Positions 13,801 to 26,766 of a stretch of 64,000 nt of DNA are shown one piece after another. This DNA comes from Pomacea canaliculata (Eukaryota > Mollusca > Gastropoda > Architaenioglossa > Ampullariidae). The translations under genes were made by a program, and so were the position numbers. Under the pieces are notes generated by a model that ran no database searches, was not told the DNA's origin, and saw only the letters and a list, made by a program, of their open reading frames with translations. Every line of letters starts with the position of its first letter. The first letter of the stretch is position 1. The DNA lies in contig NC_037593.1 of assembly GCF_003073045.1 (NCBI RefSeq), positions 4,083,525-4,147,524 on the forward strand, written 5' to 3'.

Positions 13801-16800
13801 CCGTTTAGTTACTCGATTTAGGAGCAGGTTGCTTGTTTGCAGCCCACTTGGGCTGTCTGGAAAATTCTCCCTGCCTACAGAGCAGAAAGAGTTCCTGATT
13901 CATCAGGAATTTAAGGGCGATAGAAGGAGACAATGTGCTCCGCCTTCACTCGGTGAACCAGTTAGGTTCACAGCCCCTAGGGTCACTGGGATACAGGATA
14001 TTTTTAGCATCATGTTTTAGTTGTAATTAACATTTTACAAATAAAGCTGAGCACAGAGTTCTATCAGACTAGACTGTTGATGGACTCCAATCCTTCTCTC
14101 TAAGAAAATATAAGCATTTATCGGAGACGGCCATGGCCATTTGTAAAAATCAATGTCGCAAATGGGTTCGTAGCCTAGTTCTGTCACTGAAAAACAAGAT
14201 TTTCAAAATGCACATATTTGTCGTGGGTTTTTTTCCCCAAGGTAGAGTCGACACACATTGAGGATTTTTTTTTTTTAATGTAATGGTGTCACCTAATATT
14301 TCTTTGGATCGCTGGGGAGTGAGGTGTTAGAGACCACACTTTGCTCGTAGCCATTTTTTATGTGAAGGCTGATGGTGCCCACTCCTTCTCCCTCGCTGCC
14401 TTACCTTCTCCTACCCTCTTTGGAGTCAGGTACCAATTACCCACAGATAGATCGACTGCGTGAAATTCGCTACCCAGGTATCAAAGCTATCCGCTAGCAC
14501 TTGCTCGATTTTCGTTGTAATATTAAGTTCATTGCTTTATTTCAAAACACTTCTTCTATTTCGGAAGGCAGGAAAAGACTTCCATCACCATAGACAGTCT
14601 CTACTACGGTATACTCATGGATGTTTATCTTTCACTCCTGTAGAAAAAAAATTGGAGAATAAGCGATCTTCTATTTTGTCTCACAATATCATTGGTGATC
14701 TTCCTTGGCCAGATGAATTTTTTAAATGTATTTATACATTTAAATGAAATTAGTAATGCTTATCGTTTGTTCATCGTCGTCTTTACTACTCATTCATTGA
14801 CTGTTCACCAGCCGACTAACGGCGATGCTGGCACCCTGATACTGGTGGTCGTGGAGAACAACTGGATAGATACATCGGGTGGCAAAGCTCGCCACTCGGG
14901 CCTGTCTTGAGCGTGAGGTAAGCAAGTCTTGTATCTTTAATTATGTAAAATCGCATTTTTTATTTTTTTTTAAAGTCTAGCCGTTATTATTTCTTGGATT
15001 TCTTTGTGTTACCCTTTTGCGTTTTGGTAACAAAGCCAGTGGATATGCTCTACACATCTCTTGAGCATGTCGCTGCACAATTCTCGCCTGCATGTCTTTA
15101 AAACAACAACAACAAGTGGTAGACTTACTTCATGGATGAGCAGCCGCTGTTTAACATTTTCTTTTCTAAAAAAAAAAGTTGCAGACCTTGAGCTCATCAT
15201 AATTTGAAGTATTTGCCTTCACAACACTAATCACTCCATAGCTTGTGAACACAGACCAAGGATGCCTCATTACTGCAAACCCATTGTGATGGTGAGTTAG
15301 AGATAGCAAACCTCTCTGCTCAGCCTTTCAAGCTGGAACAAAAACAAAGAGATGCGAGGCTATACTTTTCAACCAGGAAGGTGTGGTAAACTGCCTGACT
15401 TCCAGCCGATCAAATCACAGAAAGCCATTGGTTTTTACTCTTATTTCTCCCCTCATACCCATTCTATGAAAGGAAAACCGAAACATTGATAGCTTGTCAC
15501 TTCACTGGAGTCTGGCATAGTGAAAAACAAACACAAAATGGAGAATTCATATCAGATGGAGAAATGGTGTAGGAAAGACAGCTGAGAGTACACTCCAATG
15601 GCCATTGAAAGTGAATTTATGACAGTAGGCCCACTTTTTGTCGATGTGTGAGAGAGCTTGGTGTGCATTCGATTCTTCGATAAATTTAGATGAGGGATCC
15701 ATAAAAATGCCTGCCCGTAGATAACCGGGGTAGTTGGGGGATCGAAGTGAGTCCGGAAGACAGGACAAGCGGCAATCAACAGCTGAACAAGAGTAGAGGA
15801 AGTGGTCTTGGTAACACCAGACTCGTAGTTGTGGTAGTAGAACTAGTAACAGTAGAATGGGATGAAGTCGCTGCTGGTGATGTTGTTGTTATTAATATTA
15901 CAGCAAGAAACGTGCATTTATAATGCCTTTAACCAAATACATCACCGACGAAAATGGACAGCCGCCTTCTAGAAACATGTGACTGAAATTACAGTCTGAG
16001 AAATTTATATTGGCATTATGGTTATTAAAGAAGACTTATTTCGTCCATCTGCAGTTTTTAAAACCTTCCCTCGGCTTCCTGGGAGGAAATGCTTTTTTTA
16101 AAATCAGGATTTAACGATTATTTTGGGTCGGGTAATGTCAAGGCTAGACGGGAAGAGAGCTTGAGCTCGACATTTTACATCATTTTGATGTTTTTACTAT
16201 GAACAGAAACTGTCTTTCCCCTCTCTTTCTCCTTAGGAATTCTATCAGTTGTAGGGATGATTTCTTCCAGACGAGAAATAGTACTGTCAAGTGATGTTGA
16301 AGAGTACTGCACTCACTTTCTCTTGACCGGCAGATGGCGCGGGGCGATTAAATCGAAAGCAGCTCGCGGGCCCGAGAAGTCTGCATGCAGAAGAACAATC
16401 TTTTTTTTTTAAAAAAAAAAAAGTCTAGCCGGCATTCACTTACCTGACTCGCACTCGCAAACAGTAATCGGAGAAGGCACGAGACTGAAGGTAAAAAGCA
16501 GCCAGAGTTACATGTGGTGTTCAGGCCCAGACTGTCTTAGTATTGTGTAAGTCTCCGTGTGAAAAAATAACTGTAACAACACTCAACATCTGTGTCTTGC
16601 CTTGCAGACATGTTTATCCCATAATGTGGTGTGCACAAACGTGAGTGTGAAGTGCTCCATTTGCTGGTTGTGAGTGAATTGTAGCAATTGTCAAACAGCG
16701 ATAACAACACACCCAACTCCACTTTCCCAAATCGTCCTAAAGCGGTTTAAAGGCCTTCCCCAACCGGGAAAATGTTGTCGAACCTTTAATCAAGTTTGAC

Positions 16801-17150
16801 AAAGCTGTGTGTGAAGGTCACTTGTACCCTTTGGTTTGGGAGTGAACATTTGGAACATTGGAACTTCGGTCAACATGTCCAATGTTTGTTGGTTATTATA
16901 CTGCCAATACATTGTTACTTTGAAGCTTCTTGGTGGTTTCATGTTTTGTCACTCTTCTTGGCTGAGAACGTTTACTAACAAAGAATAACAGAGTAAATAA
17001 CATCAGATATGTAAAAAGAAAAATGTAGAAATAGAAAGAGAAGGCAAGGCTGAAAGTTGTTGAACTTGCTGGAGACACCATCATGGCTAAAAGGCTGCCT
17101 TGACAATTGCATTGCGTATCGTACAGGAACATCGATCGTGTGTCTGTAAG
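10801..17150. other. Gene-poor stretch with homopolymers and simple repeats
   Basis: I found no family-level coding similarity. There are many T10-T14 runs, for example near 12,440, 13,250, 14,265 and 14,960. A perfect T-run/A-run palindrome lies near 16,400-16,425. One exon-like, locally GC-rich patch at about 14,812-14,917 lies between a CAG and a GAG|GTAAGC donor, but its only open frame stops before the donor. I do not call a gene here. Confidence 0.45.
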
Positions 17151-17154
17151 AGGA

Positions 17155-17300
17155 CTGATGGCAGCACCATTTTGCATATCCGCCGGCTCCTGTCCCTCGC
17201 CCGATCGAACCCCGGTCCCATCTTCCTGTCAACATCTTGTGCCATCCAAGTGCGGCTGTGGACCGCTGTTCAAGGAGGTGACAGTGTGGATGAGGAGACT
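17155..17300 (-). mobile_element. Possible tRNA-derived SINE remnant
   Basis: On the minus strand a box-A-like TGGCACAAGATG is followed about 36 nt later by a good box B core, GGGGTTCGATCGGG. The spacing fits a polymerase III internal promoter. The rest does not fold as a clean tRNA, so a decayed SINE is more likely than a functional gene. A related but different tRNA-like head occurs at 26,820-27,006. Confidence 0.35.
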
Positions 17301-17396
17301 GTGGTGCTGGGGGCACGGGCTCTCACTCTGGCCTGTGATAAACTTGAGCTCGAGAAAATTATATGTGCAAATGCGCATGTGATCGGATTATTGAAA

Positions 17397-17690
17397 TGAA
17401 GAAAAAATTGCAGCTACAGCAGAAACAGAACACGGGAAAAAATCAGAACAAGAACAACAAAAACGAGCACTAGAACAACAACTGCAAAACCAAGAAAGCA
17501 CAGAGGAACCAGAATAATAACAAGAAAAACCATCACACCAAGAAAGGAAGAACGATAGCAAGGACATCTAGGACACGAACAACAAGAAAAATAAACAGAA
17601 AAAAATAATGACAAGACAACAAGAAAACAAAAAACAACAAGGAACAGAAAAAAAAGAACAAGAAGCAGACGAAGATGAAGTGTGCTGTGT
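17397..17690. repeat. T-depleted A/C/G-rich tract, degenerate AAC/AAG repeat
   Basis: For almost 300 bp the plus strand is dominated by AAC, AAG, AGA and ACA words with very few T residues. It looks like a degenerate trinucleotide repeat or an A-rich retroelement tail. The long hydrophobic frames that it opens on the minus strand are composition artefacts. Confidence 0.7.
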
Positions 17691-17699
17691 GACGACCAT

Positions 17700-19019
17700 G
17701 AATTTTTATTTCGATTGAAAAAAAAAAAACGATATTACTGGAATTAACGGTTGTGGGAAAGGAGAACAGCTGCTGTAGCTGTACAATAAGAGCTCTGAGA
17801 GGTCCTCTGTTCTGCTTATTTGTCAAAACAATAACTTCAAGCGCCAACAGCTGTTGTAGCCTTATAGTCAGAGCATTGAGATAATGTTTCTGTTGTGTTA
17901 ACTTCACGCGCGCACAGCATGCAGGTCGGTGTCGAGTGGCTAGCAAACTCTCATTTATTCCATCAGGGGTAGGGGTAGGCGGGTGGAAGGGGAAGACGTC
18001 GCTCTTTCCTGCCACCTGGAATCGTTTTGGCATTTTCCCCAGACACATTTGAGTGATGGGACAGTTCCATATCCACTGAATGCTCGCGCTGCCAGTTCAG
18101 AAGCTAGAGGGGTGATGGAAGAGGGTACCAGAAAGAGGAGCTGACGCCGGGTATGAGCAACAGATGAAGCCCTGTCAGTGTGAAAACAATCGTTTGAACA
18201 GACACGCGAAGACTGTGGGTTATTTTTTTTTCTTTGATGACTCACGGCAGCACTGGAGTCGCTTCACGAGTGTGTGAACCTAAGGGTCCTGGCCAGGATG
18301 TTGGGACGCTCCGGGCCTCGCACTGCCAGCACAATCCGCCAACAATACTCAGCAAACATAATGTGAGTCTACAAGGGATCGAACCATAGCAGCAAATCTT
18401 TTTCATTGGACTTGTGGCATGGTCAACAAACTCGGTGACATCAGCTTTGTAAGTGCACGGGTCTTTTCTTTCATGTATTTCCTTTTTCTCGAACAGCGCC
18501 AGCATCCTTCGGTCGTTTGAAGATGTGTGCTTAAGAAATATGACTTCCATGTTTCATCTGCTGTTTTTGTTTTTCTTAAAACGCGAGAATGAAGCAATTA
18601 ATTCAGAAAGAACCTGCTAGGGGATTGCAGTGTACAGCTAATTGTAGAGTACAAAGATATGTTTTATGCTTGTTAGGCTTGTCCTTACAAATGTGTGGCT
18701 TCTTCTTAACTGAAAAATTCACTTAAGTATCCATCGCTTCATCTTGATAGATTGGTGCAAGTATATATATACGCGCGTGCGTGTGAGAGAGAGAAAGAGA
18801 GAATGTGTGTGTGAGAGAAGAGTGCACTATTTTGAAGTCTGTTTTTCCATTGTTCATTGCAAAGACACAAATACATGCAAATATACACGAATACGCGCGC
18901 GCGCACACACACACACGCAGGAGAGTTGATTATTTTACTCCCTGCCAGCAACTAAGGCTATATCACGGCCAAGAAGGAAACAGAGAGCATCCTGCTATCT
19001 TTCCCCTTCATGTTAGCAG
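17700..19019. other. Non-coding stretch with GT/CA and GA simple repeats
   Basis: No gene recognised. At about 18,765-18,820 a TA/CG/GA-rich tract and at 18,888-18,920 a CG/CA tract form an imperfect inverted pair. The minus-strand reading frames across it are repeat artefacts. Confidence 0.45.
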
Positions 19020-19143
19020 AAAGTTATTGTCAGTATTATCTACACATTCTGACCATGCTAAGGCTGAACAAAAGCTGCAGATTGGCAAACTGATACACAC
19101 CTGTGAAAAGTGGGCCACAGAGGGAACAACACCTAGAGTACAA
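19020..19143 (+). other. Exon-like candidate of unknown identity
   Basis: A pyrimidine-rich tract ending in TAGCAG precedes an open segment that reads KLLSVLSTHSDHAKAEQ then LIHTCEKWATEG. It ends at a good donor, GTACAA|GTAAGG. Composition and both splice-like borders suggest an internal coding exon. I do not recognise the protein and see no neighbouring partner exons, so it could be a fragment of a dispersed gene or chance. Confidence 0.3.
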
Positions 19144-19335
19144 GTAAGGCATTTAGTAACACTTCTTGACAATACAATTAACATCAACTAACACTTGGTG
19201 AGCATTTACTTCTGTTCTGCACTACAAGTAACATCAACTAACACTTCTTGACCATTTACTGCTGTAATACAATACAAGTAACATCAGCTAACGCTTCTTG
19301 ATCATTTACTGCTGTACTAGAATGCAAGTAACAAG
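19141..19335. repeat. 50-bp tandem repeat, about 3.8 copies
   Basis: Units containing ACAAGTAACATCAACTAACA followed by CTTCTTGACCATTTACTGCT recur with a 50-bp period. The ACAA(G/T)TAAC word starts at 19,174, 19,224 and 19,274, and a GCAAGTAAC partial copy follows at about 19,324. The first copy is the most diverged. Confidence 0.8.
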
Positions 19336-21965
19336 GAGGATTTCACAGCAGCGCAGGCTAAAAACAAAAGACAGAAACAAAGTTCATCCTCGCTGTCAGA
19401 AGAAAATGACAGCAAGTATCCTCTCGAATTTGCGCACAAAAGTGCAGCCGGTCTGAGGGCAGGTAGGGTTGTAGACTACAGGCCCCTAGGCAACCTCCCA
19501 TGTCTGCCAAGTCGGTGCGAGCAAAGCATTCTGATGCTTGCAGCTGACTATCTGGCTCCCTTGTACAATGTATTTCCATATAATCTGCACTGAATGCTGA
19601 TCCTTTGAACTGACCTGCTCTGAGTTCAAAGCCATGTGCCACACATGGCAGCTGTGTAGCAACAGGACAATTATTCTAGCCTCTCCAACAGATGTCGTCT
19701 ACTGCGGAAATATTAGTTTTGAAAATAAATAAGGAAATAATGACAATATTTCGAACATTACTTTTACTGCGGTGTTGTTAATAATAGAAATAATGCCTGC
19801 AAATTGAAACTGATTCAAAGATTTATGAGGGGTGATCTTTGCACAAGAAAGTGATAGAGAGAAATAATGAAAGAGTTAGAAATGGATGAGTGGCAGGGGG
19901 ATCAAGAGAAAAAGTGGCATACTACATGGGGGAAGTAGAGATGTAAGATGGTAATGTAGGGAACTGAAAGATTTTCATCTTCTCCATCTCACAGCCACCA
20001 CTTTTTTTTTTTTAACATTTTTAAAAGACTTTTACATCAAATGATGGGTTAGAAAGTAGAGTTCTTTAATCTCGGAAATGTGTGTTGGTGTACAGAAATA
20101 AAAGCAAGCATACACTTTCAGATGTGAAGTCAGCATATCAACGATCGTTGTGGAGCATATCGGACGATGCCAGCGACCTGGTGCATGGGAAATCCACACA
20201 CAAACCAGACCCGATAAAAAGCTTCTGAGAATCAAAGGCCCTGCCAAATAACGAAGCTGGGAGGATATGAAATCAAGGCCAAAATCGGCAGCTGAAGATT
20301 CCGAGAAGAAAGTGGAGAAGGCATGGAGATAATTGTGGGAAAGATGCACGTGTGAGAAGCCCCGTATCAGACGAACCACGCACATCCAGTGTCTCGCTAT
20401 GTCTGTTCCAGGCTTTTCCAGAGGTCTGACCTGCACTTCCACGAGCCAGATGCACGGTTTTCTCAGGATGTCTTTCGCTGCACGTGCATGATACTATCGC
20501 TTCCTTCGGATTTAAGCGGCATGCCATTCCTTCAAAAAATTCGTTCTTTACCCCACCCCGTCTCGTTTTTTTATTCGGAAATTTCTTGGCCCGAAGTCGA
20601 AAGATCACTGGAAGATTCTGCCCGACGGCTCGCCCCGTAGTGGAACATCCGGCGGAAGTCGTTCAAAGATACTTTACCAAGGCTGTTGTGTGGAAAAAGT
20701 CCAAAAGATCGAAATTGCGTGACCATGGAAGGTTAAAATAAAGAGGTTAGAAAAAAATGGAACCTCTAAAGAAAGAGCTTGGGATGCAGTTGAGGATAAG
20801 GGACTCTTTAACTTGTAATTTTAAAAAAAGAAAGTGATGATGATACTGAGGAGGAGGAGGAGAATTATGCATCATTGTATGGTGGTTCCTCAGAGAACAT
20901 CATAATTTTCTCACTCTATCGCCTGAATATTCTTCTGAAGACGGTGAACCCTTCCTTACCAACCCTCGCCTTCCTTCTTGGGCCTGTGAAATAAGGTGCT
21001 AGTGTCAGCTGCTGTCCAGCTTCACAGACTTATCTCGATGAAGATCGCGGTCCTAACGCCCAGACGATCACAAGGCCAAGTCCAGAAAATTGATGGCGAC
21101 GAGAAGCGGTCATTCGCCGAGTGATATCGCCTTGCGGTTTCATTGATCCTCGCCGCCAACCGTCACTCATTACTCCGCGCTGTGCATTGTGCCAGTAAAA
21201 CACTGCCGCTCTTCAGGGGCTGTAACTCCTTTTTCGATTATCTCCCGCTTGGAGATGCGAAAAGAAAATATATTCATTTGAACTGGTGGTGTCGCTAGGG
21301 TAAGGAAAATAAGAGAAGAACTGTCACTGGAATCGCAATCAAGAGAAAACTGGGTTCAAAGGTTACAGACATCAGAAGACGAAACTGCTTCCGACAAATC
21401 GCTTCCTGTTATTATTATTTTCATAGGACTATTATTTTTATAACTGCAATTTGAACTCTGTGTCTTCTGGAACTAGTATCCCAGCGATTTGCTTTTTTTT
21501 TTTTTAGAAAAACAATCGTTAGGCTGATTAAGACATTGCGATGATAAATAAAAACAAGGCATCGCTTCATTGTCTTAAAATGCAAAGCGGAGACATAATT
21601 AAAGAATGATAAGTCTGAGACATGCAATACCAATTATTTTTATTATTTCTGCCGTGCTAACTGTCATAACATCAGAAACTTTTCTGTCACTGTTGATTTC
21701 TATCTCTACGATGTTTCTGGACATGCGCGGTGCGTTGTTTTTTGTTACAGATCGCCCTCGCGCGAGTCCGCTCATGACGTGGCCCTGAAGTTAAGGGACA
21801 ACGATCTTCCCCTACCGCTAAATTGTCGCTGAAGACAGAATGATGACGACGACGAAATGATGATAAACTTGATGATGCATCAGCACGTGGGGAGTCAGGT
21901 TTGACGGACGGACAGACGACCGCCTGACTGAAAAGACCAAGAGGATCGTCTTGAGAGGGGAAAAC
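19336..21965. other. Upstream region of the Ly6 gene, no coding feature recognised
   Basis: No family-level protein similarity on either strand. The part just before the ATG at 21,966 should hold the promoter and 5' UTR of the Ly6 gene. I see no convincing TATA box or upstream exon. Confidence 0.4.
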
Positions 21966-24325
21966 ATGAAGGTGTCAAAGTTGGCAGCAAAGTACAAGTC
22001 TTTTCTTGTGTGTCTTGTCATGCTGCTTCAGTCTTCCAATGCTGTTGCAGGTTAGTATGGGTTGGAAGAGGAGTGAGTGTGCTATGGTCTGTTGACAGTT
22101 CTTTCAACTAAAGGCCTGTGGGTGTAAGTGTGCTTGGAGGTTAAAGGTTAAAGATGCGATTTTACACGCGTGCGCGTTCATAGGGTTGGGGCTAAAGTAT
22201 TCAAGGTATACACAAGTATACATAATAACGGGGAGAGGTTAAATAGGTTCAGTCTGTAGTCGACTACACTACTGCCGATATACAGGGTGTGTCTCTGAGT
22301 CGTTAATAAGGATAGCGCAGCCGACAAACTGAAACAAATGCCTGTGTAAATGCTTCGCTAATTATGCTAAACTGCAGTTTGTCGACTACTGGGTGCAATG
22401 TTTCTCATAACTGGGTAAAGCTCGCTTCAAGATACTTTTTTCCCAAAGTGTGGGTGGAAAACTCTCCGCCTCCTCCCCAATAGTCTATTCTCGAGACACG
22501 TGCTTTAAAACATCAGTATCGTCAGAAAGAGGTCAACACAGACGTACATGGATATGATAAGGCTGTCATAGCCTTCATGGCGAGCTCGGACCATATGTTA
22601 ATTAGATGTATACTTGTGTACAAATGTGACCACGATTTTGACCTCTTCCTGTAAATGGTGATTTGTCGGCGATTATCTCGAGAACGGAAGGAAGGAGTGT
22701 GTTCACCCGGCCTCTCGTTTCGAGCTTTGCCTGAGCATCAGAAAAAATATTGCACCCTACTAGTCCTTTAACTGTTATTTATCCTGACACAAAAATCTGT
22801 TAACACTCCGGAAATCCCTAATATCCCCTGGTGGATATTTAATTAGTGCATCATATAGAGAGCCACTTCTCACTCACGCAGTCTGTATTGTCACTCACGT
22901 ACACACGCACCTGGACACACAAACACAAAGCATTTGTAAACATATATATAGACCTACACACTCAGAGAGAGAAGGAGGGGAGAGAGATAGAAAAAAGCTT
23001 TTTTTTATTATTATTTTCTGGTTTTCTCGCATCCCACTTTGTCAGCAGAAGAGGGCTCGGGCATTACTCAGGATGATTTAATGGAGTTCTTAACGGACGA
23101 CGTAGACGATGTCATCATCAAATGCTACGTCTGCCCTAACAGCAGCGCTCAGTCCTGCGAGATGGAGTCACTCAGACAGAATCCCGATGACTACTTAAGT
23201 CAATGCAGCGGCCATTGCATGAATATATCTACAGGTACTGACCAGTCCTAGTTTTGAGAAACGTATACTGTTTGTAACGGCAGTACCTTATGTAGCTAAT
23301 ATTTATTTCAGATGGTAAAGGTGTAACAGTATTTAAATTTCATTGTTCAGGAGTGGTTTTTTTTGGCGCCCCCTCTGCCAAGTGCTTGTGCCACACTTTC
23401 TTGCTGAATTAAAAAGCAATCATGGTGTGTGTTTTTTTACAACATAGCAAACTATTTCCTGAAAAAGAATTTTTTTTAAAAAAAACTAGAATCCTGGCAG
23501 CTTTCCATCATTTTGCTATGATTTTTAAGTGTGATTTTATGTCGAGTATTACATTAGGATCAATTTAATTCAATGCACTTTTTAAAAAAGAGGCTTATTA
23601 CTACTTGCCTGTGATATGGACAATTCCATTCTTTGTGTACAGAGCAGCAAAATCTTATTCTCATATTTTAAATAATTTCATTTTTAAAAGAAGAAGAAAA
23701 ATAAAACCAATGCATTTACTGGCATATTTATAAAGCTTTCTAAAACATATAGATTAGATAAGTGGAATGATTAAATGTGATTTTGATAAAATTGTTGCTA
23801 TTGGGTCTATTCATGGAAATAACAGGTGCATTTCACGTTTTCTATTTGATGCATATCCAGGACTTCTAAGATCCAAACATCCCAACAAATTGTGCAGGGC
23901 AGTAGAGGAAAAATAAAATTTGAAGCCACTCTTGTCATGTTCCCATTTCATATCAGATTAACATACATTTTGGGTAAAACAGACTTTCATATCATTTCTG
24001 TTTACAATTTGCAGAGAATAACACTGTATTTGCTTGCACAGAGGACGTGCCTGTCAAGAATTCCAGATGTTTTACAAATGGTGGGATTGCAATATGTACT
24101 TGTCCATTTGATCTTTGCAATGGGCCTGCACTTCCAGTAAACAGACAGTTGACAAGTGTATCAACCCAAAGGACTATTGACAGTGTCAGCATCTCTTTAC
24201 CCACACCAGCAAAGGATGTGTATGACAGATCTGTCAAAGACCACTCCCCTCACCTGGTTGTGGATTTTCAAATTATCCTGCTTCTTATATGGCTGAGCAG
24301 CGTCTTTCAGATAATTATTACATAG
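21966..24325 (+). CDS. Ly6/uPAR-domain (three-finger) secreted, probably GPI-anchored protein
   Basis: There are three exons: 21,966-22,050, 23,046 or 23,049-23,234, and 24,015-24,325 (stop TAG). Both introns are phase 1, as is usual for Ly6 genes. Exon 1 is a signal peptide: MKVSKLAAKYK followed by a hydrophobic FLVCLVMLL core. The mature part opens with the CYVC motif and has ten cysteines in a Ly6-like spacing. It ends in the diagnostic CPFDLCNG, where the last Cys is followed by Asn. There are N-glycosylation sequons at NSS, NIS and NNT. The C-terminus is a hydrophobic tail (QIILLLIWLSSVFQIII) as in GPI-anchored members, so the product should sit on the outer cell surface. Family members modulate receptors or channels or act as adhesion molecules; the ligand cannot be told here. 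The end of exon 3 is included in the segmental duplication and reappears at 48,716. Confidence 0.85.
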
Positions 24326-24660
24326 CAAAATTGGGGCGATTATTTCATTATGTATGATGGTATTAGCAAATTGCTTGTGGGAAATAATCTCTTCTCCATA
24401 GTGATAAGCTTCCATAAAAAAGTTATTTCCATTATTCCTTGCATTCATGACAGTATGTTATATACTGTGCTTATTTTTATACAGTGGCTTTTTAGCTGGA
24501 AGCTTAGGTGTTTGTAAGTGTAAATCTGTGCATGTGTGTGTATGCATGCCCATGTGTGCCTGTGCAGTCTGCAGTCATGTGTTATTTCATGCAATTATAA
24601 ATACTGCAGATAAAGTCATGTGACTTTAGATATCCTGTTTGCCATGCAGTGTGATACCTT

Positions 24661-24698
24661 AATAAAACACAATCAAGTATTAAAAGTCACAAAATAAA
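24661..24698 (+). promoter_or_regulatory. Polyadenylation signals of the Ly6 gene
   Basis: AATAAA occurs at 24,661-24,666 and again at 24,693-24,698, about 340-370 bp after the stop codon. The second is followed by T/G-rich sequence. Both are conserved in the duplicated copy near 49,160-49,200. Confidence 0.5.
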
Positions 24699-25336
24699 GT
24701 TTGATTTAATTCAAACACATGTATTCTTCAGGTCAAAAATTGGCATTCTTGAATGGGATGAAGCATATGTTTAACACAATAGACCAGATCATGACTATAC
24801 TTTGTTAATCACAACCTTTGTTTTATCTGTAACACAATGGCACTCAGAATTATACAGTAAATAGCCCATGTCCACTGAGGTAACTTTTCTACAGACAATG
24901 CCAGTAGGAGCATGAGCAAGACAAGTTGCATTCACAAATTTCATTTGTTTTAAAGTATCTGCTAACTAGTCCACTGATAAAACAATTTATACAAACGTAA
25001 GATCAATAGTTAGGCTAAAAAATTACAAATTAACTATATTGATGGCACAGTTTAATTTTTTCCTTTTAAAGCAGCGACCCTTTCATCTTTGATAGGGGTG
25101 GTTGGTGGTGAATGTGGTGTCACCATAGCAGTGAGAATCAGGGGTTGTGGGTATCTCACTCTGACATACTTCTCTCTGAATGTGACATGTTTGGTATCGT
25201 GTGTGTAAGAGAGAACAAAAAAAGACTGAGTGAGCATTAGTAAGATGTATACCTTGATTCCACCTTCGTTGGTGGGATAAGGTGCTCTATAAATGAACTA
25301 TTGTGATTAAAAAGTACTTTGGAAGGAACTTTAAAA

Positions 25337-26766
25337 TTAAAGTATGGCCAGAGGAGACAACCGAGTAACAGCCTGACCCCTCATTGTCCAGCGGAAGGCC
25401 CGGTCCCGCCTGAGGCGACCAACGCCCCTTACGCGTACTTTTAGACCCTTTCTACACCTCCAAGGACACCGGGAGAAAGAAATGAAGTATGGGGCAGGGG
25501 CAGAGACGTCACTTTTCCGGGTGGTGTGTTAGAGAACGGCCGACGGAGGTCCGTCTGGTGTGAGACGTTAAAAAGGTCCGAGGGACTTGAAATATTATTG
25601 TGTCTGGATATAAGGAATCTATTGATGAACTGTAACGAATGGTCGTACGACCAGTGGAACTTATTAGTGGAATTATGAACTTTGGCTTGTGAGGAGAAAA
25701 AGAGCCAGAAAGCTAAGTTTTAAGATTAGTTTGGAAAGATACTTTAACTATTCCTTTATATCTATATATGTATGCACTTTTTGTTTAATTATATTCTTTT
25801 GATTCATACTGAAGTTTAAGAAATGTGTTGTAATTAAGTGTGTGGGCGCATGCTGGATAAGTGCATGCTAGAAATAGTTAGCCATTGCACGCAGGGCCCG
25901 CATTGCAGTCCATTACAATGCTATGTGTGCCAAATGTGAAAAGGGTTTCTTGTCATCAAGATATAGCGAGAAATCAGACAATGAAATAAAACTACAGTGT
26001 GACTCAATCTAGTCAGAGTGCTAGGACTGGGCGTGTGTGTGGATGGTAGGGTGCGAATGATGGACGTTCTCTAAATGGAACGTGAAAAATGACGTATAGT
26101 GACGTCAAACAAAATAGTGAGGTAAGCGGGAGAGACGTTAGGATGGAGATGGAAGCAGAAGGACGTTAGAGGGCATTTTTAGAAGAAGAAGGACGCTGGA
26201 GAATAGAGAGAAGAACAGGACGTTAGAAAGTAGATAGAAGAGGAAGAACGTTAGCGAGTGGAAGAAGAAGAAGGTTAGAGAGCGGATAGGGAGAGGTGAA
26301 CGCATTTGCCAAGACATTTGCTTCGCTAGTCAGAGATCGAATGAGGTAGTATGAACGAAGGAACTACTGCCAAGACAGTAAGTTTGAAAAGCGAGTAGAA
26401 GCTACGGTGGATTTTTTGTGGTTGTGATAGAAGAGACGTTGATTGCCAAGACAGTGAGCTTATAGTGTGAGGTGTTCTTTGTACTTCGTAGATGTGGAAA
26501 TCGAAGGAAAAACTATTGTGTTAGAGACCGTTTTGTTTTTATAGTTAGGATTTTTTTTTTTTAAATTTTGATCAGTAAACAGACAGACTCGTACAGGCGA
26601 ATCATTCTTTAATTTGAGCGAAAGAACGCGCAATTGTCCGACCCGCTGGTGAGCTGGAGAGAGTGAAAGACGAGAGGCACCGGCGGTGTCGTGACACTCT
26701 TCTAGGCAATAAGATTACCATACACCAGAGACGTTAAAGCTCTGGACAGCCAACTCAGGCGCAATA
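25337..26766. mobile_element. 1.43-kb insertion between 47-49 bp direct repeats, unclassified, LTR-like
   Basis: The right copy of the duplication is uninterrupted here. In the left copy a 49-bp stretch (25,288-25,336) recurs as a 47-bp stretch (26,767-26,813), and about 1.43 kb lies between. The insert has no long open frame. It contains several imperfect repeats around the word GACGTTAG (26,130-26,280) and a repeated GCCAAGACAGT motif. Its composition resembles an LTR, including a GAAAGAACGCGC stretch that loosely matches the LTR remnant at 39,575. The long flanking repeats are too long for a normal LTR target duplication. Confidence 0.55.

Noticed and set aside
14692..14910. 72-codon frame ending next to a GTAAGC donor
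   Set aside because: The frame stops before the donor and has no recognisable motif.
17533..18048. 171-codon minus-strand frame with a hydrophobic, cysteine-rich end
   Set aside because: Its hydrophobic part is the complement of the AAC/AAG-rich tract; a composition artefact.
20273..20741. Overlapping frames on both strands
   Set aside because: No family similarity, no splice context and mutual overlap.
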